This document shows, piece by piece, positions 1 through 14,007 of a DNA stretch of 64,000 nt; the stretch's first letter is position 1; every line of letters starts with the position of its first letter. The notes under the pieces were generated by a model. That model saw only the letters and a list, made by a program, of their open reading frames with translations, did not search any database and had not been told where the DNA came from. The translations under genes were made by a program, and so were the position numbers. Origin of the DNA: Onchocerca lupi (Eukaryota; Nematoda; Chromadorea; Rhabditida; Onchocercidae); the NCBI GenBank assembly GCA_028564675.1, contig JAOVVO010000415.1, forward strand, positions 1 to 64,000. The letters are read 5' to 3'.

Positions 1-75
<75 letters not shown>

Positions 76-120
76 ATTATTATTATTACTAATTATTATT
101 ATTAATTATTATTATTAATA
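1..120. repeat. TTA/ATT trinucleotide microsatellite
   Basis: The first ~120 bases are almost pure TTA repeats with a few interruptions after position 68. The array is cut by the window edge, so its full length is unknown. Confidence 0.97.
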
Positions 121-1052
121 ATTAGTTATTTTCTAGGTTGAATGGCCTTTAATACATGAATGAATTTACGCTTTATTCGATATATTTTTTTGTCTTCTCC
201 ATTGTTAGTGAATTTTAATTTTGTCATTTATTAATTTATTAAACTTAATTTTCTTTCGTTAACTTTCTTCCTTTATTAGTCTGAAGTTATTTATTTCTCT
301 ATTATATTTTTTCCCTTTTTCTTCTCTCTCATTCTTACTTTTTTTATTACATAAAAAAGGCTGGTAAAGTCAGGCAGAAAGAAAATGTAGAGAAAACGAC
401 GCAAATTGCAATATGAAAGTAACAGTATCACATAATGTTTTTGAGAGTGCAAATATTGATATTTTGGATGATAAGTAATATTGAAAATTTGATAAATATT
501 TACAAATCATAAAAGAAATATGCCATTCTTCATTTTCTATCTGAAAACTATTTTCTAGTTTGACAATATGGAGTTTGGAAGATTAAAAATAATGAGTTTT
601 AGTTTCCTTTTGTTGATTCTGTGCATATTTATGCCGCTTTAGCTACTACATGCATCCTTGTTCATGAATTTCTTTCTTGGTTGTCGTTAGTTTTTTGTCT
701 GAATTCTGACTTGAATTAATATGTAATGATAAATCGAAATTCAGGAGACAAAAAATGCCAACCGTCAAGTTGGCATTATATAAAGCGGTGAGTATGAATA
801 AGCTTGTTTGAACGGGACCAGTTCTTTTCCATTATAGCATGTTGTGCGTTCGTTGGTAATTTGCAAGAGATTAACCTCTTCTATTTATTTCTATTGTATC
901 ATTATTATTTTTGTTGCTTTAATTTTTCCAAATATTCTATCGTTCTAGAAAAATCCATCTGGTATTTCATTCTTTCCGAATAAATTTCTCAAAGTTCTAA
1001 GGGTTTATTTTCTACCTTTTTCTAGCTATGAATATTTTTCACAAAACTATTA
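121..1052. other. Upstream region of the zinc-finger/BTB gene
   Basis: AT-rich sequence with no ORF of note. One short piece looks exonic: after a TTCAG at 741-745 comes an ATG at 755 and eleven codons, then a good GTGAGT donor at 788. Its phase does not fit the next coding block at 1063, so if it is transcribed it is not joined directly to that block in the frame used here. Otherwise I see nothing specific; promoter elements cannot be told apart. Confidence 0.4.
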
Positions 1053-4000
1053 ATGTTTTTAGGTAGATTAGGAGCAAGTGGTCCAATAACAGGTCAACGA
1101 ACTTATTTGCTTGGTAATATCAATAACAGTAGAAACAGTAGCAGTAACAGCGGAAGGCAAATAGATACAATGAATATGTCAAAAAATTATGATACCTCCA
1201 TAGGAAATAGCTATCATTCGCAACAGCATTATGTTCCTATGCGGTCATCATTCAGGTCAGTTATGTTTTAATGTTCTCAGAAACATCATTTAATACTTCA
1301 TCCAAATAGCTAATGTAACTTGTTGACCTACAAAAATGAGAAAGTCCGATGCCATTCCACCAGTGATTAAATGCTCTGGTTGTCTGGTAAGTTAAGTCTC
1401 TTTTAAACGTCTAAGGTTTTATTTTTATTTATTGTTGTTGTACTCTTTATTCCTTCTCAGTGTACTTTTTATAGTAATAAAAATGTAATAAATTGTAACA
1501 ACATTAACAGATAATGCTGAGTGCATTTATCGTAATTCGAAAGGCAGTAAGCATCAATATCTATTCTGTACAGAATCGGCTAAGTCGCACATCCACAGAG
1601 TTGGAAGATAGAGAAGGCAAAACAAAGGGAGAAAACTATTTTTGTGAAATGATTTTTTTTTTTTTTTTGAATTTTTCGCTTTCCCCTTCATTGTTTAAAT
1701 GTTTTTATAAAGTACAACACTAAAAGATTTCCCTTCCCCCCTCTCTCTCTTTTTTCTTTTTCCATTCGTCATAACAGTGTTGTTTACATTTTGGTTTATA
1801 TTTTCTAACTGACATCCTCTCCCTGTTAAGTTTTCAATTTTTTCCTCAAGAATTTTTATCCTTATTTGTTTGGTGAGATTTCTGATCTTGATTATTTTTA
1901 TAATTCATTGTTACAACTTGAGTGTTTTTAATGATATAAAAAAAAATGCTTATCCCATGGTTTCATTACTTATCTAGAACCTGTAGAGTTTATATTTGTA
2001 AGTCTGAACAGGATTGATCAAACTGTAAGTCACAGAGGAGAAAATAAAAATTTTAGAAATTCATAAAAGAAAAACTCTTTTGCGATGTAATTTTTGTTAT
2101 AAAAGTTCAGTGTTTTTTACCTTTTAGATCGTCAAGTACAACTGAACGAAAATCAAATCGTTCATCAACCAAAAAGGAACCAATGGATCCAAAAAATGTT
2201 GAAGAAGAAGTAGCTAGGTATGTTTTTCCTTCAATCCTTAATTTAATTTCTTTCCAGAAATTAAATTTACTAGGACTGTCATTCTGGTAATTTACTAGAA
2301 GTGCTCTTCACGACTGTTTTTTTTTCTTTTTGTTTTTTTTTTTTTTTTTCTTTTTTTTTTTTTTGTCCTGTCATAGGATATCCAATGGTGATATGAGGAA
2401 TATCATGAAATTTTTTTTACATCAAAGCAAGAAACTTATTTTAGAAATGTTTCACAGATTCTGAGTGCATCACTGAATCAGAAGTCATTATCATCAGGTT
2501 TGTTATCCAGTCTTCAGAAGTCTCACTTAAGTAATTCGTCAGCAGTTATTTCTTCTATTCTACAAATTTCAGGTTGTTTATTACTTAAGTCTCATGAATT
2601 AGCTTTAGTATATCAAAATCCATTGCAGTATCTGTGGTTCTGAATAATTTATTTCTATTAAATTATATTTAGAAAAAAATTTTAAATTTGTTTATTTTTA
2701 ATAGGATCATTACTTATATATAAGAACTATAAACATTTAAAATGGTAAAAATCATTTGAAATTGTACTGAAATTAAAATCGGAATAGTTGTTATGAAGTA
2801 TAAAAATTAAACGAAAGAAAAGAAGATAAGTAATTAAATGATAAAAAAGAAAAAGAAAGTAATTCTGTGTAAATAATTCTCAATTTTGAAATGTTGTGGA
2901 GTTCAGAAGAAAGACTACTGGGCTATATCGGTCAAGTAAAATCAAGCAATTGTATTTATTTATTCATTGTATTCGTTAATGTATATAGTCTTTCCTAATT
3001 TTCTTTATTGAATATTCCATTTGATGTTTCCATTCCATTTATCTGAGATTGCTTCTGGTTCATTCATAAGAAAATAACTTAGAAGTTCATTGTAATTTTG
3101 CACAACATATTTATGGGAAGATTTGTTCGCTTTTGTATCAAAAGAATTGCAATTTCAGGTTTTGCATCAACAACAGGTGGATCGGGCTCAACTGGGCAGT
3201 CATTCAGTAGCACTACCGGTGCATCAGCACCATCAACAACAGCAGCTAAGAAATCATTTACTTGTGTTGATTGCCATAAAACTGTAAGCACCTCTCGAAA
3301 TTTACAACGTCATCGGATGTCCTGCAAATTGGCCCAAGCATCGTCAAATCCTGGGAAATCACTAATAACTGGCGCTGGACAGCTTCAAGCGACCGTTATC
3401 ACCATACCTTTAAATTCCACACAGGTTGGTTTTTTTTTCTTTTTCATTTTTTTGATCAAGAAAAGTATTGAAGACGAGCGAGAAATGAAGTATGAAAAAT
3501 ACTGATGATCAGTGTCTAACCGATGGAAAGTTCGAATCATAAGATAGTTAGCAATATGCCATGGATTAGTTAAAATTATATTTAACATGCGCTTATGTAG
3601 CATTTCAAGCTGGTAATATTATTATCCTAACCTAACAGACATAATAATTAAAAATATGAATGGTTCACAATAGGAATTGAATTATGAATGGTAAAATTAA
3701 TCTAAATCGCATGAAAAATTTATCATTGGCATAGAAATTTATATTTGGTTTTTTTTGGACTTTTTAGTCATTCATGGTTTATATAATTCTTCGTTTCCAG
3801 ATTAATGGATTATCAAACGCATATTCGACCGATCGGAGAAGTATGAGCAGTGCAACAACGACTTCGATCTCATCAGCAGGAATAGTGCCAGCTATGAACA
3901 CTGTTCCTATATCATATAACAATAATTTATTTACATCATTTGCTGATGTCACTGATATATCATCAGTCAGCAATCAACGAACCACACAAATTCATAGCAC

Positions 4001-7000
4001 TGCATCAGAGATGAATGTTTCCGATGAAAGGTTTTGTTTTCTGGCATTTCTTTGTTTCATATTCATATCTTACTGTTGAGTCAACACATTGCGAAAAACA
4101 AAATCATTCTTTTTGAAATCTCCGTGGAGTGTTATAGGTTTTCATTTTTATTTTTTCTGCAGTTTCATGCATTCATGTTTAAAATATTTAGGGGTATTTG
4201 TGCCCATGTGAGATTGATTGATTTAATTGTGAATATGATTCTGATTGGGTTAAAGTTCTATTAATATTGATCTTTTTTTCTACAACCCAAAATTTGTTCC
4301 AAAAAAGAAATAAATATTTAGGTTGGGACCAGTATGTGAAGATTCATATCTGGACAAAGCAGTTGCAGAGATGACACGAAATAGTGATTTAAATACAATG
4401 ACTGCTGGAAGGTATACAGTTTTCATGCTGTTTAAAGTGTATCTTATTCATAAATTACTTTTATTTTGAATATTGCTTAAAAAAAAAGTTAACTTAGCAG
4501 CAAGCTAATATTTATAATTCAAGTGCCAAATTATAAATATTAGTACTATTAATTGCAAAATGGCTGATTTAATCATGCGATTAGTAAATTTTTTTTTAAA
4601 TTACCAATACTTTATTAATATCAAGAGGAAATTATTCTACTGATTTATTCACCGATAAAAGCAATAGAAAGTTCTTCTTTGACGATGGTGATCATGAATG
4701 GTTTTGCAAGCATATCTGTTTTATAAATTCCGTTCAACCTTAAACTGTTCTTTTCGAAGGCTCCCTGAAATTTAGATTTTTTGCTTGAAAAAAATAGCTA
4801 GTGTTAAAAATTTTTAGAACTTGGAAGAATTAGAGAAAGGAATTTATTTGTTTGTTATGAAGTAGCGAGCGACAACAAAAAGGATCTAAATTTTTAGAAT
4901 AGAAAGGAAAAATGAGAACAAAAAAAGAAATATTTCGGTGATTTTTCGTTGGCATCGATGATTTGTTTTCTCCATTTTATGGATTCTTTCGCTTGAATGG
5001 ATCTAAAAAAAAAGACTTTTTTATCCTTAACTTAAAAATTCTGGCTTAGAAATTTCCCATTTTTCGAGATAAAGTAATTTTTCTCAATTTTTCATCTCTT
5101 AGTTTGAAATTTTTTTTTTCGTATTCTTAAGGTCCAAAATTTCGGTCTAAAAAAATTTCGGAATTGTGAAAAGAGCTAATGAATTTGATATAATTTTTTG
5201 GAGGAATGATTTTTTTCGAAACTATGCCATTTAAGTTCCTGACAAATTTTGAAGAGAATTATACGAGAGTTTTCCATCTATTTACTAGCCCAATTTGACG
5301 CAGCGGTACAGGTTCTAAATCGTTGGGAATCGAAGAGTGTTTCTTATTTAATCTTGCTTTGGCGTTTTAGAAAGTAATTATAATCTCAAATTTTTTTAAA
5401 ATTTGATTTGCGCATGGGAGCATATTTTAGATTGGCTTCAAGCTTATTAGATGAAGACGACCATTCGTTTTCATCGATATCATCTTTGCCAGTAGTACCA
5501 ACCACGATGGATGATTCCCATCAATTTCAGTCGTCCGTCCAAGCATCTTCGAACAATGAACCAGTTAATCTTCCTACTTTTACACAGCAGTCAGCGCGAA
5601 TCAAAGGACCAGTATGTCTTTTTTTCAAGATTTTCGTTTGTATTGTCACGTAGGCTATTCATAACTCTAAATTTCTAAAATAAGTGGTCATAAATACCAG
5701 CAAAGTGATTCTTTACTTTTTCAGTTCATTTTACGTCATTTTTAAAAAAGATAATAATAGTTTTTTTCTTTCATGGCACTTCCATACAGTTATACCGATG
5801 CGAATCATGCAACAAAACGGTCAGTTCGAGTAGAAGTTTAAAAAGACATCGTAGCACTTGCAAGCAATATCAGCTTGAATATGGACAGCTGAGACAAAAG
5901 ACAACTGGAAATCTGAATCCCGCAACAGATTCTAGAAGGTTAGACAATTGCTACTGAAAAAGGAAATAAACAGTTTATGTATAGAATCTACTTTATGGTG
6001 AAAACTGACAGTCCTCACTTCCATTCAGAGGGCAGGTATTTCTATTTGTCTTAGGATGTAATTTATTTCTTGGATAAGTTTTTAGGTCCAAACTTAATTG
6101 TGTAAATAGAATTTATTTTAGTTCAGATTTTTAAAAAAGAGCAAATTAAATAATCATATTTTATTAATTTATAATAAGATTTTGATCGCAAGAGTTGCAT
6201 TCTCTTTTCTTAAATTTGTAGAATTCAACAGCGTGTGCACAAATGCTACATTTTTTAATAATGCTAATGTTATATGTTTTTGAGAATGAAGCGAAGAATT
6301 TTGAAAGCTTCTTCTTAGAAATTCTCTGGAATCTAAAATTAAAATCTCTTTATGTTCTGATAGGGTATTTCTCAGGATCTCTAACTTGAAAATATTATTT
6401 TTATATTTGTCCTATCAAAGCTTGCGGACTAATCCATTTAATAGGTGGATTTAAACAGGATGGTTGATGACCGACATAAACATACATTGTTCGTGGGTAA
6501 GATATGCTTTGGTAATTAAAAAAATGATTGAAATTCCTGAGTATGAGAATACTGCATGATGTTCTTTAATCATTTGAAGGTCGCTGAGTTTTGGTTCACT
6601 GGTGGCTGAGTTTTGCACATAGCTCAGCAGTTTCAGTATTCCTTTTTTGATCACAATAAATGATAGAATTAAGCACTTTGATAAATGTAATTGATGCTTT
6701 CTTGTTCAGTTTTTGTACATATCGTTGTATTACTTGATATTGCATTTTAGTTATGCTTTTGTTTTTTTCAGTGAACCACTTTTGCTGAATTCGTCAGTAA
6801 CTGCATTAGCGTCCCCGCAAGAGCAGCTATTACCTCAGCGACAGTCTCATGCCTGCATTGTTACCGAATTACCTGTCGTTAGCAGTGTTGTATCGTCCGC
6901 TTCCTGTAATGCACCGATTCAATCAGAAATTCAGGTTACCAGGTCTCCCTTTTACACATTTTATAGAAAAGCTTTTTCATGAAATTAGGTTTTTTTGATT

Positions 7001-10000
7001 TTTTGTGTGAATTATCTTTACAAATGCATGATTGATTTCCAATTCTTTTATGTATTTTTTAAAGAAATTGGATTGATTTTCAAGCGCATTATATGTTAAT
7101 AATATAGTTTTCAAAAAATAAATGATTGCTTATCTTTTAATTTCTATTCTTTCCAGTTAATTTTATCTCCGAAAAAAAAAATGATAAAATTATAGGGATG
7201 TTTTAGAATTGCGCAACTACGGAGTGAAAGAAGCTAAAACTCCTATGATGGATCAGTTTGCTGATTCTAACTTTTTTTTTATTTATCTTTCTCTTGCTAA
7301 AGATTTTGAAATTTTCATTCTAGCAGAAAACTGTTTGGTAATGTAATAGATTAATCGATTTTGCTTGTAATATTGATTGATTTAGCATGGACAATGGTGC
7401 AGTACAAAACGGAATAAATAATAATGGTACAGCAACAGCTGGCACATCTACTACTGCAAATTTTGTATGTGAAGATTGTAACCGAATTTTATGTAGCGCA
7501 TCAAATCTTAAACGACATCGCGCGACTTGTAAAGCAGCTTCTACGTTTAAGTAAGTTTTGCTAGTCTGCTAATTTTTATGAGCTTTTAATCAGATTTCGT
7601 GGATTTCAAACAAAAATTCACCAACAAATGCAGTTTCTCTGACTTATTTACTTTTACTAATGACTAGATAAATGATATACAGTTCATCAGAAAGATTCGT
7701 TTCATTTCATGGTATTGATTTACTCCAGTTATTGATAATGAAGAATACTTTATATTAGTCAATAAACTAGCTTAAAATAATGTAAACTTTATGTATTTGT
7801 TTGCAGCTTAAAGGAATTTAGGTTTCGCCTTGAATCATTCTACTCAACCATTACGTAAGTTTCAGGAAATACAATCGAAACTGTGGCAGTAAGTCTCCAC
7901 AGTTTGAATTGCGTTCTCTGAAACTTTGAAATCATATAAGGAATTCTCTGATTTAATTTTTGTTGTTGACAATAATCCTTTTTTGCAGATCCAGGAATAC
8001 TAAACTTCAGGATCGACATTCAACCTCTGTCTTTGCAGCTTCACTGAACACTATAACAGAACAACCATCCAAAGAAGAGCAGCAATATGAGAATGATCAA
8101 AGTGATGAACATAAATGTTCAATTCTCAATCGTTCATGTGCTGCAGCGCTTGCTGGAACAAAAGAGACATTACCACAAAATGTTCTTGTAGCTGCAGCAA
8201 CCATCGACACTACTACTTTTTCGAACGCGACTACAAATGCAACGTACCAACGGTCGAGCAATAATGCATCAGTTACTTATATCACATATGACACTGCTAA
8301 TGTAACATCATTACAGCAACAGCAACAAATAAACGCAGTGCAGCCAGTTTCGCAGCTGGAATCATTGAAACATGGCGCCGCTAAAGCGAACCCATGGGTG
8401 ATTTTTTTCTTCATTTGCAAAACTTAAGAAGATTTAAATATATATTCTTTTGCTTATACTTAGATTTTTTGTTTTTTTTTTTTTTGCTGAATTTTTCTCT
8501 TCATTTGAAGGTTGTGTTGAATTTTGCGGACTTGTATTTTGTTTATGTATTTAAATTCTGTATCTTTCTGAAGATAACTGTTGGTGAACACTTACGAGCA
8601 CGACATAATCAACATATCATCCGGCAACGACAACAGCAACAAAAGCAGCAACGACAACAGCTACAACAACAGCAACAACAACAACTACAGCAAACAATAA
8701 AAATGCAGCGGCAACGAAAGCTACCAGTTACATCTCATTTATCAGAAACATTGAATGCTTATACACAAGCAGTAGCAGCGCCAATCGTCTGTGGAGAAGA
8801 CAGTATTTCAGCTCGGTTACAGCAGCAAATTCCGGACTCTTTATCGACTTACAGTGAGAATGAAATCATTAATGGCGATCAGTGTTCAAATCAGCTAACT
8901 TTAAAACATAAGTTAGTTAATGATCCAAATCATAGGGCTTTTAGAATATTTCAAAAAAACTCTTGTCGTCTACCAAATTAACTTCAGAGATGCTATAAAA
9001 ATGTATCCTTATCGCGATTGGCTAAGAATTTCTTGCCAAGATGTATGTTAGAAAACTGATTTATGCATAATGCTATTTTAGTATTTGTGTTTGCATTCAT
9101 GTTTTTTATCTGACCACACTTTCGGAAAGCGGTTTTTAAAAAACATGCTATAAAGAACTCCATAAAAACGTTAATATGCTCTGTGCTTGTGGTGCTGAAA
9201 GCAAGGAGATATCTCTTAGATATAACCTCAATAATTGGAAAATCAGAAAAACGAAAAGTGATACATCATTGGTAACTTAGAAATTATCATTTGTTTAAAT
9301 CATACTATGTGCCATGAGCAGCATTTTTTTAATTTATATTGATGTGATTAATGTTCAGAGATATTATACTGTCTTTGAGCGGATCTTTTTAGCACTCCAA
9401 GACAGTTCTCTTATTACACAACAAGAGTGCATTATGATGGTGATAGTGGCATTATTACTTGTGATACTTACGATCAACAACAGCAGAGGAGAAGTAGTTT
9501 TAAAATGGAAGAACCGTTACTGAGGTAAATTGGGAAATAAAGTTTTAAATATTTACTAGTTTTTGCGAAGCAAACTTTAGTTTTTGGGAGATGTCCGATT
9601 GTCTTCAAGAGGAAGGAATTTTATAACTAAAATGCAAATTTCTTTTAGTGCGTTGATAATAAGTTATCGAAACGAGTAACATTGCAGTCCGCTAGATACA
9701 TCTGCACGTGCCTCAGCACCACCAATTCTAACAACTTCCACTACTCCAATCAATTATTCTGATATGGCACAAGCACAATTACCAAAAAATGAGAAATGTG
9801 AAGCTCGGCCATTGGCAAGTATTATCACCACTGCACCACTCTCCACGTTTGTTATCACAATTACTGTTTGATTTCGCTAACTAAGCAGTTCGTTGATTTC
9901 ATAAATTTAGGAGATACACATGAATTTATTTAGCTGTTAAGTACAACAGTTAAAATCTGCAAACGAATTTATTCATAAACTGGAAGAGAAATTTAAACAT

Positions 10001-13000
10001 AATAAATAGACTGAAGTGCACAATGTTCTATGGAGTGAGATGAATTTTTATTTTAAAAAATGTTTTTTTCTGAATTCAAGATCATGCTCTGCAACTGAAT
10101 CAAGTCAATCTCAACAGCAACAGAGCACGCATTGTACAATGCTCACTAAACCTGTGATACGTAACATCGCGCAACCGCAAAAACTGCCATCATCAGCTTC
10201 ATCAACAATATCTTATCGCAACGGTGAAAGCAGGTCATCTACTGCCACTGATAATTATCGTTATGAATGTCCTGAATGCCAGAAAACGTAAGCTCCATAC
10301 ATTTGTATGTTGCGTCGTGTTACTTGAAGTCATTACGTTACACATATTATGTAAAGCTGCCTTGTTTAACGCATTCATCATATATAGCAAACATTTTAAA
10401 GTCGAAGACTAAAATCACAACGACCTGAGTATGCATGGAGGCCAAGTTCCCATAATTCTTGCATACAGTTGCTCGAGCATATATTCAAGACAAATGTGAT
10501 AATAGAATTCTCGTTTGCACTGCTTGTTAATATCATAGTATGCAGGATCATATATCAGCTTTTTTTAAATATCTATGTATGAGCTTTTTTAATATTCTGA
10601 AAATTTCCGTAAGATTTCAATTAACATACCTTCATTTATTAACATGGATGAATCATGCGAGTTGTATTACCTAACTGTTTTGGAAATTAAATTTGTTTCT
10701 GTTAGTCTTAACATATTGAACACAAGATTGATTATATAGTTGGGAGCGAGCGAATGTGCACTGCAGCAAGTGCTTCTTTTTCTGTTTTCATTCGAACGAA
10801 CTGTTTTTTTTTTTATAGCTCAAATTTTGAAGATGTGATTAGTCAATCGATTGATCGATCGGACAGTTGCTCGGTTGAGCGTGCCAGACGCGTTGTTGCT
10901 CAATCTGTGTAAAATTTTTGCTGCAAATCTTCGCATTTCATTTTCTATGATTGTGATGTACTGTAGCCTACATCTCTTCTCTGCATTCCGAGTTTTAGTA
11001 TTTGAAGTCTGCTTAGTTTTTAAAACTTTTCACTTTTACCAAACTTTGTATTTAGATTTTGAGTCATCGCATTAGCCATCTTATCTTACCTTGTCATGTC
11101 GATTTCTGAAGATGTGAGGTACAACTTTTTAGAAATATCACTAATATAAGCGAAAAAGAAATATCTCCGACCATTCCGCTTTATATTCTGTTGTAGACTA
11201 GTAAATTTACCTGGGGTATCGATTCGATGTATCGAATAAGTTGCATTTCACCAAACTTTCTATTTCCATTTTTCTATGTCCAATGACTTAGTGTTCTCTT
11301 TGGCTTATACAAATCTTGCGTTTTTGTCATTCTAAATTTTCAATATATTTCAAGTCACTAATTTTATTTTTTTAAAGTCTTTGTTTTCTCACTTTTATTC
11401 GTTCATACCTCTTTGTCGGTTTTGGATAATGGCTTTTAATTTTCATTTATATATTTTTTTATGAAAAAAAAATTTTTTTTGATGTTCTGCGATGAAGATT
11501 TTTTAACATTTTTTAAAGGCTTATGTTAGAAAATATTGTTTTTCTCAAGTTAATTTAAAACCGATTGAGTTTCATTAATGCATTTTTGTTTTTCAGTTAT
11601 TCCTGCCGAAAAAACGTTAAAAGGCATCGTATAGCGGTCCACAAGTTAACATCTGAAGCAGTAGCCAAGACTGAGCCCATACGAGTGTTACTTACAAATA
11701 ATAGTGAACAAAAACAGCGACAACTGCAACAACAACGACAATTGCGATTGCTTCAAACTACTGAATTAAAGAGTATTAAGAGGTATTAACTCTTTCGTAA
11801 GATGGCCTTTATTTGGATTATTGTTGATAAAGAAATTTTCCTTCATCTTGAATTCTTATTTTTTGATCAGAAATTTCTTTCGATGAATATATTTATATTT
11901 TTACGTCATCAATTTCTTATTAATGTGGAAAGCATTCTCGTTGGAACGTCTTTATCCGTTTCAAAGCATCATCATAATTCAGACTTTACTAGGCTATTGT
12001 GAAGAGACAAAGTAATCTTATTTTTTCTTAATTTCGTCATGGTGTCAGTTCCTTGTCAATTTAATGCACCAAATTTATTTGAATTTTGAAAAATTGGACA
12101 TTATACAAGTATTTCTTCATAATTCAATTGAATTTTTTTTGTAGTTCGAAATTGCTAAATGAAAATTCGGATATGCCGCAACAGCAGCAGCATTCTTCCG
12201 ATTTTGGGAACTCTACGACTCAGTCACTGCCAAACGTTATGCTATCGCAGCAAATGCACCTTCAACTAGAACAGCGGCAGCAGCAGCTTCATGAACGTCA
12301 GTTGAAGTCGCAACTGCAACTTCAGCAGACACAATTTCAAGAACAGCAGCAAATTATATCAGGATCTGATCACTGTAGAGATTCTGTAGCAGTAACATCA
12401 ATAATACCTATTAGTGCCAGTTGGACATCTTCAATTACGTCTATGCCCCAGTCAGTGCCGCAGAATATAGATGAATATCGGTTGAACGAAGAAGAGGGTG
12501 TGCAACTGGCTGAAATTGAAGAGGATCTGAAGCAATCTGCAGAATACAAATTGGTAATATTTTTATTATTTTCCGATCTTATGTATTTTTGATATGATAA
12601 TGCTTAACTTAGTTATTAAAAGACAGGTCGTTTTAGTTGTTTTACGAATAAGCCCTTATTCTGCAATTAGGTCATACTTCATTTTCTTATTTCATTAAAA
12701 ACGTGAAGAACCAGATGTAAGAAACATAGACACCTGAAACATAAATACAATGATAATCAACCAAAATTTTATTTCAAATTGAATATTCTAGACTGAAGCA
12801 GATAGTGAATCGGATAACAGGAGACCGGTGGCTGAATTAGCAGAGGCTGATACAACTTTTCATGAAGAATATGAAGACAACAGCGGGTAGACATATTATA
12901 ATTTTCTAGTTATAAAATCTTAGCAGGATGGCAGTATTCCGACGAATTCATATTTCTATATATTACGCATATAACTTTCAGTTGTAGTAAACTTGAAAAT

Positions 13001-13969
13001 ATTTTATGAGATTTATGATTAATGTGTAGTAAAGCTATATTTGAAATTTGTAATCTGCAGCGCAATTGACTGAAGTCAAACTATAACAGGGATATTATTT
13101 TTTTGTTTTCTAGACCATTATATCCATCACACCCATCATCGCTGTCATCGAATGGTGAAGTTGTTTCACCGCCATCAAATCCTCCTTCAAACAGTTCCGT
13201 TTCATCAAATTATCCCATCACGAGTCCTGTGGTTAGTAGCCTCAATTTTTTTATTTATCCTCATAATTAACGCTTTCTTATTTTTTAGATTCGAGAAAAC
13301 ATATTATGAAAACAGAAACTTATGACATATATGTTGGTAACTAATCCAAATTAAAAAAAAAAAAACTCCCTAAAAAAAATACCTGTCGATTTTTTTTAAT
13401 AACTTTCCTCAAAGAAAGTTTTTTTGCTTCTGTTTACTATTAGAGTGAGAGTGAATACTCACAAAGTGGTAAGTAGCATTAAAGATGTAAGTGCCATAAC
13501 GTTTCATAAAATAATTTTGAGCAATATTTTTCAGTTTGATCACTAATGTTTAAATATTGATCAAAATCACTTTATAAGTTCCTACTTGTTCAAATTTTTA
13601 AAGAAGAGTCTAAACATGAATTTTAAGAGAACTCTTCTTGAAATCCATATAATAAATAATATTCAAATAAGCTTAATAGAAATACATTTTTAGTGCAGTG
13701 AGTTATGACTGGTCAAATTTCTCAAATTTTTATTCTCTTCAGTTATCATTCAAATCTGCAGGCCCCTCATACATCTTCAATTATATCAGAAAATAATGGT
13801 TTTGCGGCACAATTACCGCCTATTAAAGCTCCACCACTTTCATCACCATCTCATTCATCGCAGCAGATCGCAATAATGCAGAACCAGAGGATTTATCAGC
13901 AATCGCAACCGCGCATCTCATCAAATGAAGGTTAATTTTGAAGATTTATATTTTTTGCAATTTATCATT

Positions 13970-14007
<38 letters not shown>

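Noticed and set aside
755..787. First coding exon of the BTB gene
   Set aside because: It ends in phase 0, and joining it to the acceptor at 1062 gives an immediate stop, so it was not placed in the model.
8394..8981. 195-residue open frame taken as a single exon
   Set aside because: Its first 60 codons are intron translated through poly-T, and the end lies beyond a GTTAGT donor at 8912. Only 8574-8911 fits the phases of its neighbours.
10851..11075. 74-codon plus-strand ORF
   Set aside because: It lies in a different frame from the 90-nt candidate cassette exon and continues into plain intron; its translation is hydrophobic with no motif.
13442..13466. 25-nt microexon between AG and GTAAGT at 13.44 kb
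   Set aside because: It leaves phase 1, which does not fit the following exon at 13762; no alternative acceptor there stays open.
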